Source: Methanoregula sp. PtaB.Bin085 (GTDB lineage Archaea; Halobacteriota; Methanomicrobia; Methanomicrobiales; Methanospirillaceae). Taken from it: a DNA stretch of 64,000 bases. Of this stretch, positions 44,371 to 53,651 are shown piece by piece; position 1 is the stretch's first letter, and each line of letters starts with the position of its first letter. Location: assembly GCF_002067035.1 (NCBI RefSeq), contig NZ_MVQB01000062.1, positions 62,001 through 126,000 of the forward strand, given 5' to 3'. Both the position numbers and the translations under genes were made by a program. The notes beneath the pieces are model-generated. The model was not told the origin of the DNA, did no database searches, and saw only the letters and a program-made list of their open reading frames with translations.

Positions 44371-44408
44371 CCACGGGGCGGGGGGCGACAGATCCCGAGC
44401 GCCCGTGG
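44371..44408 (+). terminator. Stable GC-rich hairpin after the DHPS-related gene
   Basis: CCACGGG at 44371-44377 pairs with CCCGTGG at 44402-44408, and inner GGG/CCC and GC pairs extend the stem. An AT-rich stretch with a short T-run (ATAATTTTAG) follows. It could end the upstream transcript or be a small structured RNA. Confidence 0.35.
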
Positions 44409-44456
44409 CTCCATCATAATTTTAGTAGTATTTCAGTAGGTTTTCTCCAGAGCCGA

Positions 44457-44465
44457 ACTTTTTAT
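44457..44465 (+). promoter_or_regulatory. TATA box of the parvulin gene
   Basis: ACTTTTTATC-like TATA box about 30 bp before the ATG at 44492. The spacing predicts a transcript that begins within a few bases of the start codon, consistent with a leaderless message and with choosing 44492 over ATG 44471. Confidence 0.5.
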
Positions 44466-44491
44466 CTCCCGTGACAATGCACCTGTACTGC

Positions 44492-44773
44492 ATGGCACAA
44501 CAGGCACGGGCATCCCATATCCTTGTGAAGACAGAAGAGCAGGCAAAGCAGATCCTGAAACGCATTGCCGACGGTGAAGAGTTTGACAAGGTCGCACGGA
44601 GGTTCTCCTCCTGCCCTTCGGGCAAGAGCGGCGGCGACCTCGGCTGGTTCGGGAAGGGGATGATGGTCCCCGAATTCGAGAAGGTCGCATTCGAGGAAGA
44701 AGTCGGCAAGGTCGTCGGGCCGGTCAAGACCCAGTTCGGGTTCCATGTCATCAAGGTGACCGGAAAGAAATAA
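44492..44773 (+). CDS. Parvulin-type peptidyl-prolyl cis-trans isomerase
   Basis: A 93-residue single-domain parvulin. It starts MAQQARASHILVKTEEQA, has SSCPSGKSGGDLGWFGKG and VPEFEKVAF, and ends QFGFHVIKVTGKK. It speeds proline isomerisation in protein folding. No signal peptide, so cytoplasmic. The next gene begins 12 bp later. Confidence 0.95.
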   Translation: MAQQARASHILVKTEEQAKQILKRIADGEEFDKVARRFSSCPSGKSGGDLGWFGKGMMVPEFEKVAFEEEVGKVVGPVKTQFGFHVIKVTGKK

Positions 44774-44785
44774 CCCACCGGCCTT

Positions 44786-45610
44786 ATGGACACAAAATTT
44801 TTTCTCGGTATCGTTCTGGCAATTGTTGTTGTCTTTGCCGGCGCAGCAGTATACTCGGGGCTGACAAAAAACCAGACAGCAGTTGCTGCTCCGGCTGCGG
44901 GGGACCGTGACGTCCTCTACCAGGTCTCGACTATCGATGCCCTCATGCAGGGGGTATTTGACGGCATCAGGCCGGTGAAGGAGATCCGCAGACAGGGTGA
45001 TTTCGGAATCGGTACCTTTGATGCGCTGGACGGCGAGATGATCGTCCTGGACGGTGTTGTTTACCAGGCAAAAGCTGATGGCAGGATATACCCTGCCGAT
45101 GACAGGATGACCACCCCGTTTGCAACCGTTACGTTCTTCGATCAGGATCGTACCGAGGTTACCGAACAGCCTATGAACCTTTCAGAATTTTCTTCTGCAA
45201 TGGAACGAAGGCTCCCCACCGGAAACATGATTTATGCCGTGAGGATGCACGGGACATTCCCCTCGGTAAAAGTCCGGGCGATACCCGCACAGCACAAGCC
45301 ATTCCCGACACTTGCCGAAGCATCAAAGAACCAGTCGGTATATACCTACACAAACAGTACCGGCACGGTAGTCGGTTTTTTCACCCCTGTCTTTTTCAGG
45401 GGCGTCAATGTTGCAGGCTACCATCTCCACTTTATCAGCGATGATAAAAAGACCGGGGGGCATATCCTCGATATCACCATACCGGCACATACAACGGTCG
45501 TGTACGACATAACGCCGGGATTTGCCATGGCTCTGCCGACAAGCGGAGATTTTACCGGTGTTGATCTGTCGAAGGACCTGACCGGCGATCTTGCACAGAT
45601 CGAGAAATGA
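44786..45610 (+). CDS. budA: Alpha-acetolactate decarboxylase with N-terminal membrane anchor
   Basis: A 274-residue protein. The first 25 residues (KFFLGIVLAIVVVFAGAAVYSG) form a signal anchor, so the enzyme domain is outside. The rest matches acetolactate decarboxylase: YQVSTIDALMQGVFDG, GDFGIGTFDALDGEM, YQAKADG, TPFATVTFF and the zinc-binding GYHLHFISDDKKTGGHILD. It converts acetolactate to acetoin. A methanogen with an exported version is unusual; whether it meets substrate outside is unclear. It may be in an operon with the parvulin. Confidence 0.85.
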   Translation: MDTKFFLGIVLAIVVVFAGAAVYSGLTKNQTAVAAPAAGDRDVLYQVSTIDALMQGVFDGIRPVKEIRRQGDFGIGTFDALDGEMIVLDGVVYQAKADGRIYPADDRMTTPFATVTFFDQDRTEVTEQPMNLSEFSSAMERRLPTGNMIYAVRMHGTFPSVKVRAIPAQHKPFPTLAEASKNQSVYTYTNSTGTVVGFFTPVFFRGVNVAGYHLHFISDDKKTGGHILDITIPAHTTVVYDITPGFAMALPTSGDFTGVDLSKDLTGDLAQIEK

Positions 45611-45703
45611 TCCTTCATCTGGATTCCATACGATGAGTTTTTTTTGCAGCCGGGACATACAGGATGGGTACAGCATGCAGAAATACTGCCGCAGGAGCGG
45701 ACC

Positions 45704-46075
45704 ATGAAAATCAACGGGATAAAACAGGATATCCTCACGCTTCTTCTCCGGATGGCAAAAGACAGCCATCCCAACGAGTTCGTGGCGCTCCTCCGTGAAC
45801 ACGACGGGTATATCAACGAAGTAAACATGCTTCCCGGTACGGTCGTGCGCGAGGACTCCGCATCGCTCTTCTACGATATGATGCCTCTCGACACCCACGT
45901 TGCCGGCAGTGCCCACAGTCACCCGAGCGGCCCGATACTTCCTTCCGATGCGGACCTGATGTTCTTCCCAAGGACCGGAAAATACCACCTGATCATCGGG
46001 TACCCGTACCGGAAGACTGACTGGCGGTGCTTCACAGCTGATGGAGCACCACACGAGCTGGAGGTTGTCGCATGA
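45704..46075 (+). CDS. JAMM/MPN-domain metalloprotease-like protein
   Basis: A 123-residue JAMM-fold protein. The zinc site is HSHPSGPILPSDAD near residue 69, with an upstream Glu (NEFVALL). In archaea such proteins resemble Rpn11-type isopeptidases that cut ubiquitin-like SAMP conjugates, but here the short protein may act differently. The ATG at 45704 follows GGAGCGG. Its TGA overlaps ribL by ATGA. Confidence 0.85.
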   Translation: MKINGIKQDILTLLLRMAKDSHPNEFVALLREHDGYINEVNMLPGTVVREDSASLFYDMMPLDTHVAGSAHSHPSGPILPSDADLMFFPRTGKYHLIIGYPYRKTDWRCFTADGAPHELEVVA

Positions 46076-46536
46076 CAGGCCGCAGGATAGTTGCAACGGG
46101 AACCTTCGATATCCTCCACCCGGGCCACCTCTTTTACCTTGAGGAATCGAAAAAACTCGGGGATGAGTTGTTCGTGATCGTTGCACGCGATGCGAACGTG
46201 AAACACAAGCCCCATCCCATCATCCCGGAAGATCAGCGCCTTGCCATGGTTGCAGCCCTCAAACCTGTCGATCATGCCATGCTCGGGGACCAGACCGACA
46301 TGTTCCGGCCGATCGAAAAGATACGCCCGGATATTATCACGATCGGGTTCAACCAGATGTTTTCCGAAGAGACTCTCTCACGGCAGCTTGCCGAACGGGG
46401 CCTTTCACCGGCAATCGTGCGCATCGGAAAATTCTCGGGTGATGATCTCTGCAGCTCCCGGCTGGTGGTCCAGCGGATCATCACCAAGCGGGGCCATGAC
46501 CTCCACCATATGGGCGATCAGGAAAAGGATCACTGA
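46072..46536 (+). CDS. ribL: Archaeal FAD synthetase
   Basis: A 154-residue nucleotidyltransferase. The signature is ATGTFDILHPGHLFYLEE, the HIGH-like site, with KHKP near residue 43 and CSSRLVVQRI at the position of the usual ISSTR-type motif. In archaea this family includes RibL, which makes FAD from FMN with ATP or CTP. It is coupled to the JAMM gene. Confidence 0.88.
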   Translation: MTGRRIVATGTFDILHPGHLFYLEESKKLGDELFVIVARDANVKHKPHPIIPEDQRLAMVAALKPVDHAMLGDQTDMFRPIEKIRPDIITIGFNQMFSEETLSRQLAERGLSPAIVRIGKFSGDDLCSSRLVVQRIITKRGHDLHHMGDQEKDH

Positions 46537-46604
46537 AACGTTCCGGGTCGTCAGCCGTAATGCTTATGCAGTCCGGCCGGTATTCTTCTGTATTCAGGTG
46601 ACGT

Positions 46605-47252
46605 ATGGATACAGACGTGCTGGCGGAGATCGAAGCCCTGAAGACTCTTGCCCGGGATAAGGGAGCGGATGCAAAAGAGATCTCTCCGGAGGATATTGTT
46701 GTCTCGCAGTGGGTACGGTTCAAGTGCCGCTACGGGTGCAAGGGATACGGCAAACATCTCGGCTGCCCCCCCTATGCACCCGTGCCGGACGACACACGCC
46801 GCATGGTGGACGAGTATTCCATCGGGCTGCTTCTCCGGTTCGACGGGGTTCCCGGCCGCGGGGAGTTCGGGCCGGACGATATTCCGGATGATTTTCACCC
46901 GTGGTATGCGGATCTCATACGCTGGGTGAACGGCACGGTCCATCATATCGAAAAAAGCGCATTTTATGACGGCTTTTACAAGGCATTCGGCTTCGGGGGC
47001 TATCCCTGTATCTGGTGCGAGCACCAGCATTGCGTTGCCGAGGAGGCTGATGGGATTGTTGATGAGAGTTACCGGAGGAGATGCCGGCACATGGATCTGG
47101 TTCGTCCCAGCATGGAGGCAGCCGGAATCGATGTCTTTGCCACAGCCCGCAATATCGGATGGGAACTGAACACGATCCCCTGTAAAAACATGGAATACGG
47201 GAAGATTATCCATTCCCGCATACGCTCGATCGGGCTTGTGCTGATCGAATAA
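46605..47252 (+). CDS. DUF2284 family predicted metal-binding protein
   Basis: A 215-residue protein with Cys clusters: CRYGCKGYGKHLGCPPYAP near residue 43 and CIWCEHQHC near 131. These are typical of DUF2284, a family of predicted metal or Fe-S proteins of unknown function. CAGGTGA serves as Shine-Dalgarno. It is convergent with the antiporter gene, with 3 bp between. Confidence 0.85.
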   Translation: MDTDVLAEIEALKTLARDKGADAKEISPEDIVVSQWVRFKCRYGCKGYGKHLGCPPYAPVPDDTRRMVDEYSIGLLLRFDGVPGRGEFGPDDIPDDFHPWYADLIRWVNGTVHHIEKSAFYDGFYKAFGFGGYPCIWCEHQHCVAEEADGIVDESYRRRCRHMDLVRPSMEAAGIDVFATARNIGWELNTIPCKNMEYGKIIHSRIRSIGLVLIE

Positions 47253-47255
47253 CCG

Positions 47256-48398
47256 CTACCTGCCATTATGAGGGTGGTACATCAGAGCCTTTCGCCGGCT
47301 GTGGGAGATGATACATTTCCTCATCCAGGTACTGTATTTTGCCGTGAAGGCACCGACGATTGAGGTAAAAATGACCATTGCAGCGATTGTCGTTGCAATG
47401 ACCGGCGACCCGTATAATACCGCAAGCGCTATCGAGAATTCGCCCCGGCTGATCATGTTCGCCCAGATCTCGAGCCCGGACAGTGTCGAGCCATGGATGA
47501 CGACACCGATGATCATACCTGAGATCAGCTTACTCACGACTGCAAGAGTACAGATTACCGCAATGATAAACCAGTCCACACCGCTGGTAAAGTCGATGGT
47601 GACCCCGAAAAAAACAAAGAACATGACCATGAATACATCCCTGAACGGCCTGGCATGCTGTTCGAATGCATCAGGGTCGGTTGTGGCAAACGCAGCACCA
47701 AGAGCAATCACCATGAGGGTCTGCGGGATGCCAAAAAATATTGCAAACGCTGCAGTCGTGAGGACCGCGGCAAACGTGAAAAGGATGGGGATCTCATCAT
47801 CCCGCTCAAGAATGGAGACAAGAAATTCCTTACCGTAAAAAGAGACGGCGTACATGAATACAAGTGCCAGGGCTATCTTGACAAAGAACAACAGGAGATT
47901 CTGGTCGCTGGCCGAAAGCACGGCAAGGATGAATATAAGGACAATATCTTCAAAGACCGTCACCCAGATGATCGTTTCGGCTTCCCTGCTCATGAGTTTC
48001 CGGTTCTCGATGAGCGAGGTGATGATGATCGCCGTGCTGGTGATATAGAATGCCGCCCCGACGATGAACGATTCCATGAGGGTGAATCCGAGGAGATAGG
48101 CTGCTGTAAAACCGATACCCATATCAACGCTCAGACCGATGAGCCCCCCGGTCAGTACTCTCTGCGGGTTGGCAATAATCCGGTCAAGCTTCAGCTCAAG
48201 GCCCATGAAGAAGAGCAGGAACAGCAGGCCCATGTCAGAAAAGAACCGGCTGATCTCATCTGCGTGCACAATCCCAAGACCGGTCTTTCCAAGAATAACT
48301 CCTGCAATAATGTAGAAGGGGATCGCAGGGATGGATAGATATTTGGAAATAAGCGCAAGTATCAGACAGACGAAGAGTGCGATGATGAAGCCTTCCAT
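47256..48398 (-). CDS. CPA2-family cation/proton antiporter
   Basis: A 380-residue membrane protein with about 11-12 hydrophobic segments. LLFLLFFMGLELKLDRI near residue 57 and MFFVFFGVTIDF are typical of the KefB/CPA2 group. The RCK-type regulator is a separate gene just upstream and shares one base. The pair probably exports K+ or Na+ in exchange for protons. Confidence 0.92.
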   Translation of the reverse strand: MEGFIIALFVCLILALISKYLSIPAIPFYIIAGVILGKTGLGIVHADEISRFFSDMGLLFLLFFMGLELKLDRIIANPQRVLTGGLIGLSVDMGIGFTAAYLLGFTLMESFIVGAAFYITSTAIIITSLIENRKLMSREAETIIWVTVFEDIVLIFILAVLSASDQNLLLFFVKIALALVFMYAVSFYGKEFLVSILERDDEIPILFTFAAVLTTAAFAIFFGIPQTLMVIALGAAFATTDPDAFEQHARPFRDVFMVMFFVFFGVTIDFTSGVDWFIIAVICTLAVVSKLISGMIIGVVIHGSTLSGLEIWANMISRGEFSIALAVLYGSPVIATTIAAMVIFTSIVGAFTAKYSTWMRKCIISHSRRKALMYHPHNGR

Positions 48399-48892
48399 TA
48401 CTCCACCAGTATTTCGCGCTCAAATTTTTTAATCTGGTCGCTCTCACCGATGACCAGTGCCGCATCACCTTCTTCAAATGCGAATGATGGCGGGGGATTG
48501 ATGATATTCTTATCATGGCGACAGACGGCGATGATGGTTGCACCGGTCTTTGCCCGGACCTGAAGATTTTCAATCGTTTTTCCGATAACGGATCGCGGGA
48601 TAAAGAACGTATGGATCGTGATGCGGAGATCGGCGAGAGCTGAGAACGCGATCTCAACACTCTCCTGGTCTGCTTCGATGATGGCCCCGGTGAGGATGTT
48701 CCCAAGACGCCGCGCCTCGACCGGTGACATCTCGGCAGCACTTGGGGTCTGGCATCCTTTCTGGAGGGTGTACATCTGGATCGAACCGGTCTTCGTGAAA
48801 AAGACGGCGATGGTATCGCCTTTGTCGGTTTCAACCTCATATTTTGTCCCGACGCCGGGAAGGTTCACGGATCGAAGCGCCATAGCTGACAT
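48398..48892 (-). CDS. Antiporter regulatory subunit with RCK_C domain (KhtT-like)
   Basis: A 164-residue protein. The N-terminal 75 residues form a KhtT-like domain (VNLPGVGTKYEVETDKGD), and the C-terminal half is an RCK_C ligand-binding domain (VIGKTIENLQVRAKTGATIIAVCR, FEEGDAALVIG). It should gate the antiporter encoded next. ATG 48892 is used; ATG 48883 is an alternative. Confidence 0.9.
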   Translation of the reverse strand: MSAMALRSVNLPGVGTKYEVETDKGDTIAVFFTKTGSIQMYTLQKGCQTPSAAEMSPVEARRLGNILTGAIIEADQESVEIAFSALADLRITIHTFFIPRSVIGKTIENLQVRAKTGATIIAVCRHDKNIINPPPSFAFEEGDAALVIGESDQIKKFEREILVE

Positions 48893-49297
48893 TAGAAAAA
48901 CGATCCCTAAATATATTGTTGTTCCGCTGGCGCATTTCTCACCGGGAACCGGGATTGGATCGATCAGGATCCTGCCATCCGGATAACCGCACCGGATGAA
49001 TATCCGAGAGACAGCGTCCTGAACCTGCGTGAAAACAAAAAGAGGGGGGTTTGCATTCAGGGTTTGTGAGAGGTCGGGAGGAAGCGAAGCGCGAACCGAA
49101 CCGGCATCTGACTCTTCGTTTGGGGGTTATACCTCCTCCCCACATACCTTGTTGATACACCAGCATAATAAACCCCGGACCGGGCGGGGCGAAAGTGAAA
49201 AAAGATAGTGCCATCAGAAAATCTCAATCCGACCACATTTTTTATCATATCAGCTGGAGAAACGTTCCTTGAGTATTCCCGGATCCGGGGAGGAATT
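48893..49297 (+). promoter_or_regulatory. 405-bp divergent intergenic region, possible structured RNA
   Basis: No protein gene is convincing. GGGAGG at 49077-49082 pairs with CCTCCC at 49135-49140, and inner CGAAG and CTTCG can pair, so a folded RNA of about 65 bases is possible. On the other side, TTTTTTATCATA near 49238-49249 is a TATA-like box for the sensor kinase, and GGGGAGG at 49284-49290 its ribosome binding site. Confidence 0.3.
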
Positions 49298-52200
49298 ATG
49301 CCTGAAAAGAACGGAAGGGAGATACCGGAAAATCCGGAGATATCGGCGGCTTCCCAGAATGATGATCGTCTTTCATACCAGCAGGAATCCCGGAAAAAAC
49401 CACCTGATCTCCGGTCGCTCATCCAGAACCTGAAAGAGAGCGAGAAACGGCTGAACCTCCGATGTTCGCTGCTGCAGGCAATAATTGACGGGGCCAATGC
49501 TGCGATTTTTTCCGTTGATCCCGGATACAGGTATACGAATTTCAACAGGAAACATATCGATCTTGTTCGCGAATTGTACGGGAATGAGATCAGCCTGGGG
49601 GAAAACCTGAAAACGGCCTTTTATGTGGAACGAGATTACCAGAATATCCACGAGCTTGTCCGTCAGGCGTTTGCAGGAGACGAGGGATCTGTCAGCGATT
49701 TCTTCGGGGACAACGCTCACAACCGCAGGTTCATCGATATCTCCGCCTATCCGATCTGCAACGAAACGGGTTGTATCACCGGTGCCGCAATTATCGCCCT
49801 TGATAGTACAGCCCGGAAACAGCACGAGATGGAACTGATCGAACGTGAAGAGCGGTTCCGGCGGCTGGCTGCGGATGCACCCGATTTCCTGTATCGTATG
49901 TCCCTCCCGGAGGGGAAGTATGAATTTGTGAGCCCGGAAGCACACGCGTTCACCGGATACACTCCGGAAGAATTCGCACGGAAACCCGGCCTGCTCTATG
50001 AGTTGATCCATTCGTCAGATAAGGATGCGTTCGGACGGCAGCTGGAACTCCTGATTCAGGGCAGGGCGCCCCCTCCGGCTGAATTCCGGATCGTGCACCG
50101 GAACGGTACGGTACGCTGGGGATATTTCAGGACTGCCCTTGTCCGGGATACTGAAAACAAACCTGTGGCTGCTGAAGGTTTCGTCACCGATATCACGAGA
50201 CTGAAAACCGAGCTGGCCGAAACCCAGATGACAAAAGACCGGTTCCAGGCGATCGTTGAATCGGCAGATGCCGGAATCCTTGTCGTTGATGCGACAACCC
50301 ATATCATTTCCGATGCCAACCCCCGGGCACGGGAGATGATCGGGGCGCCCCGGGAGAACATTATCGGTGCTGTCTGCCACAATTTCATCTGCCCTGCGGA
50401 AAATGGCAGGACCCCGGTACCTGATCCCGGCGGGAAGGTGGATGAATCGGAGCGGGTAATCCGCACCGCAGACGGACGGACTATTCCGGTACACATGAGC
50501 GTAGTACCGGCACACATCTCCGGCAGGGATGTGCTCATCGGGTCCTTCTTCGATGTCTCGGAACTGAAGAAAGACCGGGATGTCCTCCGGCAGAGCGGGG
50601 AACGGTACCGGGCATTTATCACTGACAGCAGCGATGGGATTTTCAGGTCTGAATCAGACAGAAAAATTTCCGTAACACTTCCGGCTGATGAACAGATTAC
50701 CCTCCTGCTTGAATCCGGATATATTGCTGAATGCAACGATGCGATTGCTCGGATGTATGGTTTTGAACATGCCGGGGAACTGGCCGGGCAAAAACTCTCG
50801 CTGGTTATCGACATTCATGACCCCGCCATGATCGAATGTATGCGAACCTTCATCCGAAACGGGTATCAGATCGCGGGTTACGAGAGCGAAGAACGCGACC
50901 CGACCGGCCGGATCCGCTGGTTTTCCAGTACCCTGAACGGTGTTGTCCGGGATGGCTGTGTTACCGCGCTCTGGGGCATCCGGCGGGATATCACCGGCCG
51001 TAAAAAAGCCGAGGTTGCCCTCCGGCAAAGCGAGGAGCAGTACCGGGAACTGGTGAACCGGTCGATCGATATCATGTATACCATCGGTTTTTCCGGGGAG
51101 ATTACATCGATAAGTCCGGCTGTGATCCCGCTCCTTGGTTACCAGCCGGAAGAGATGATTGGGAGAAACATTCTTGAATTCATCAGGCCGGAGTCCCGGC
51201 AATACGTGCAGGAAATTCTCGCAAGAAAAAAAGAGGGAGATGCATCAGATGCTTTCTTTGAGGTATATCTCCGGGCAAAGGATGACAGCCTCATCCCGTT
51301 CGACGTGAATATGCGAGTCCGCTCCGATGGTCGTGACACTGCCGGTATCATCGGTATTGCCCGCGAGATCGCCGAACGGAAACGAAACGAGGATGCACTC
51401 AAAGAAACCGAAGAGCGGTTCCGTATTCTCCTTGAGTACGTTCCGTCCGTAGCCGTACTGGCGTTCGGGCCGGATTTTTCGATCATCTCATGGAACCAGG
51501 CCAGCGCGAAAATGTTCGGGTTTACTGCAGAGGAGGCTATTGGCAAGGACATCCGCGAGCTGCTCATCCCGCCCGAATTCCGTGATGAGGTTACCGAAAC
51601 ATGCAGGGATATGGAGAAGACCGGTATTCCCGTGCCGTTGGAAGAACGCGACTTCCTGAATAAGAACCGTACACGCGTGCCCGTCTTTGTCACCCTTGCC
51701 GTTGTAAAAATTCCAAAAAAGAGCACAACACTTCACTGCATCGCAATCGACCTGACGGAACGGAAGAAGGCACAGACCGCACTCCGTGAAGCAGAACAGC
51801 GGCTCCAGTCGATCCTTGATGTTGCGCCGTTCGGCTCCTTCGTCTGTGAACTGCACGAAGACGGGAGCCTGGTGTTTATCGGCGGAAACAGGTCTGCGGA
51901 CAGGATACTTGGTACCGACTGCACCCGGTTTATCGGGATGACTCTTGAAGAGGCTTTCCCGATGCCTGCCCCCGCCGGGATACCCGAAGCCTTCCGCAGG
52001 GTCATACGCGAGGGAAAACCATTCCATGATGATGCTTTTGAGTACATGACCGTTGGGGGATCAGGCATTTTCGAGATTCACGCGGTCCCGCTGGCACAGA
52101 ACAGGATGACCGTGTTCTTCCGGGATATCTCCGAGAAGAGAAAAGCAGAAGAAGAACTCGAACAGAGCGAAACCCGGTTCCGAACCCTCATTCAGAATTC

Positions 52201-53575
52201 CCCGGACATCATCCAGATCCTTGACGGGGAGCGAAGGCTGGTCTACAGCTCCCCGGCACTCCGGAAGATCCTGGGGTATCCCGTAGAATCCCAGAATAAC
52301 CAGCGTCTTCTCGATCTCATCCATCCTGATGACCGCGAACGTGTTGCAGCAGATCTCGACGAGGTGTATTCCCGCACAAACCCGGGAGTACCGACAGAGT
52401 ACCGCATGCTCACCGCTGACGGGAACAGCATCTACGTGGAGTCCGTCGGAGTGAACCTGCTCGATGTACCGGGCGTAAACGGTATCGTTATCAACACCCA
52501 TGCCGTCCACGAGCGGAAACGTGCCGAACAGGCACTCATCGAGCGCGAGGAACGGTTCCGGCTCATCTTTGAGCATTCCAACGATGCGATGTACCTTTTT
52601 GAGATCACCGCATCGGGTATGCCCGGAAAAATTGCGGATACCAATGAGGTGGCCGTTCACCAGACCGGATATACACGGGACGAACTGGTACAAAAAAGCC
52701 TGCTCGATCTCTGTTCCCGGGATCTTTCCCAGCGGTCGCGGGCCATCATGATGGAACTCCTGACACGCGGGGAGGCAAGGTTCGAGACCGAGACGATAAA
52801 AAAAGACGGATCCCTCCTGCCCGTCGAGATGAGCACACGTCTTGCAAAATTCAGGGAAAAGAACTATGTCATCGCCATCTCGCGGGATATATCGCGGAGA
52901 AAGCGGGAAGAGCGTGCGCTCCGGATTGCCAACCAGAAACTGCAGCTGATGAATATCGTTGCCTGGCACGATATCCAGAACAAGATCACCGGCCTCATGG
53001 GATACGTGGAACGCTCAAAAGACCGGCTCACTGACGAGAAACTGAAAAAATTCATGGACCGCGGGGAAGATGTCCTCAGGATCATCCACCGCCAGCTCCA
53101 GTATACCAGGGAGTACCAGGAGATGGGCATCCATCCCCCCCGGTGGGTGAGTCTCCCGCGGGTACTTCACACGATTGTATCCGTCAGGGAGATGGGATCG
53201 CTGAAGATCGAGATGGAGCTCCATGACCTTGAGCTCTTCTGCGACCCGGTCATCGAGAAGGTTTTCTCCCACCTGATCGAAAATACCCTGAAGCACGGGA
53301 AAAAAGCAACGAAAATCCATATCGCCTGCCAGGAGACTGCAACCGGGCTCGTGCTCGTGTATGAAGACGACGGGATCGGTATCCCCGTGGAAAAGAAAAA
53401 AGACCTCTTCGTCCCTGGCGCCGGTTCGGCTGCCGGTTTCTCCCTGTTCTTTGTCCATGACATTCTCGAGATCTCGGATATGACTATCCAGGAGACCGGT
53501 GTACCGGGATCAGGAGTCCGGTTTGAGATTGCCATACCCGGGGGACTCTACCGGATCAACCGGGAATCTTCATAA
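49298..53575 (+). CDS. Soluble sensor histidine kinase with nine PAS domains
   Basis: A 1425-residue signalling protein with no membrane segment, so it senses cytoplasmic signals. Nine PAS-like domains start near residues 60, 186, 315, 437, 581, 707, 834, 961 and 1086 (for example FRRLAADAPDFLYRM, FRTLIQNSPDIIQI). The kinase part follows: H-box AWHDIQNKITGL near 1222, N-box ENTLKHGKKATKI, G-box YEDDGIGIPVEKKKDLF and the last glycine-rich GAGSAAGFSLFFVHDI. No receiver is attached. The ATG at 49298 follows GGGGAGG; ATG 49208 lies upstream of the TATA box. The partner regulator is not adjacent. Confidence 0.93.
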   Translation: MPEKNGREIPENPEISAASQNDDRLSYQQESRKKPPDLRSLIQNLKESEKRLNLRCSLLQAIIDGANAAIFSVDPGYRYTNFNRKHIDLVRELYGNEISLGENLKTAFYVERDYQNIHELVRQAFAGDEGSVSDFFGDNAHNRRFIDISAYPICNETGCITGAAIIALDSTARKQHEMELIEREERFRRLAADAPDFLYRMSLPEGKYEFVSPEAHAFTGYTPEEFARKPGLLYELIHSSDKDAFGRQLELLIQGRAPPPAEFRIVHRNGTVRWGYFRTALVRDTENKPVAAEGFVTDITRLKTELAETQMTKDRFQAIVESADAGILVVDATTHIISDANPRAREMIGAPRENIIGAVCHNFICPAENGRTPVPDPGGKVDESERVIRTADGRTIPVHMSVVPAHISGRDVLIGSFFDVSELKKDRDVLRQSGERYRAFITDSSDGIFRSESDRKISVTLPADEQITLLLESGYIAECNDAIARMYGFEHAGELAGQKLSLVIDIHDPAMIECMRTFIRNGYQIAGYESEERDPTGRIRWFSSTLNGVVRDGCVTALWGIRRDITGRKKAEVALRQSEEQYRELVNRSIDIMYTIGFSGEITSISPAVIPLLGYQPEEMIGRNILEFIRPESRQYVQEILARKKEGDASDAFFEVYLRAKDDSLIPFDVNMRVRSDGRDTAGIIGIAREIAERKRNEDALKETEERFRILLEYVPSVAVLAFGPDFSIISWNQASAKMFGFTAEEAIGKDIRELLIPPEFRDEVTETCRDMEKTGIPVPLEERDFLNKNRTRVPVFVTLAVVKIPKKSTTLHCIAIDLTERKKAQTALREAEQRLQSILDVAPFGSFVCELHEDGSLVFIGGNRSADRILGTDCTRFIGMTLEEAFPMPAPAGIPEAFRRVIREGKPFHDDAFEYMTVGGSGIFEIHAVPLAQNRMTVFFRDISEKRKAEEELEQSETRFRTLIQNSPDIIQILDGERRLVYSSPALRKILGYPVESQNNQRLLDLIHPDDRERVAADLDEVYSRTNPGVPTEYRMLTADGNSIYVESVGVNLLDVPGVNGIVINTHAVHERKRAEQALIEREERFRLIFEHSNDAMYLFEITASGMPGKIADTNEVAVHQTGYTRDELVQKSLLDLCSRDLSQRSRAIMMELLTRGEARFETETIKKDGSLLPVEMSTRLAKFREKNYVIAISRDISRRKREERALRIANQKLQLMNIVAWHDIQNKITGLMGYVERSKDRLTDEKLKKFMDRGEDVLRIIHRQLQYTREYQEMGIHPPRWVSLPRVLHTIVSVREMGSLKIEMELHDLELFCDPVIEKVFSHLIENTLKHGKKATKIHIACQETATGLVLVYEDDGIGIPVEKKKDLFVPGAGSAAGFSLFFVHDILEISDMTIQETGVPGSGVRFEIAIPGGLYRINRESS

Positions 53576-53651
53576 AAAGCGCCGACCATATCTCAGTTCC
53601 CGTCCGGATAAAATCACAACACATAACTGTCTTCCGTCGGATTTTCTCTGC

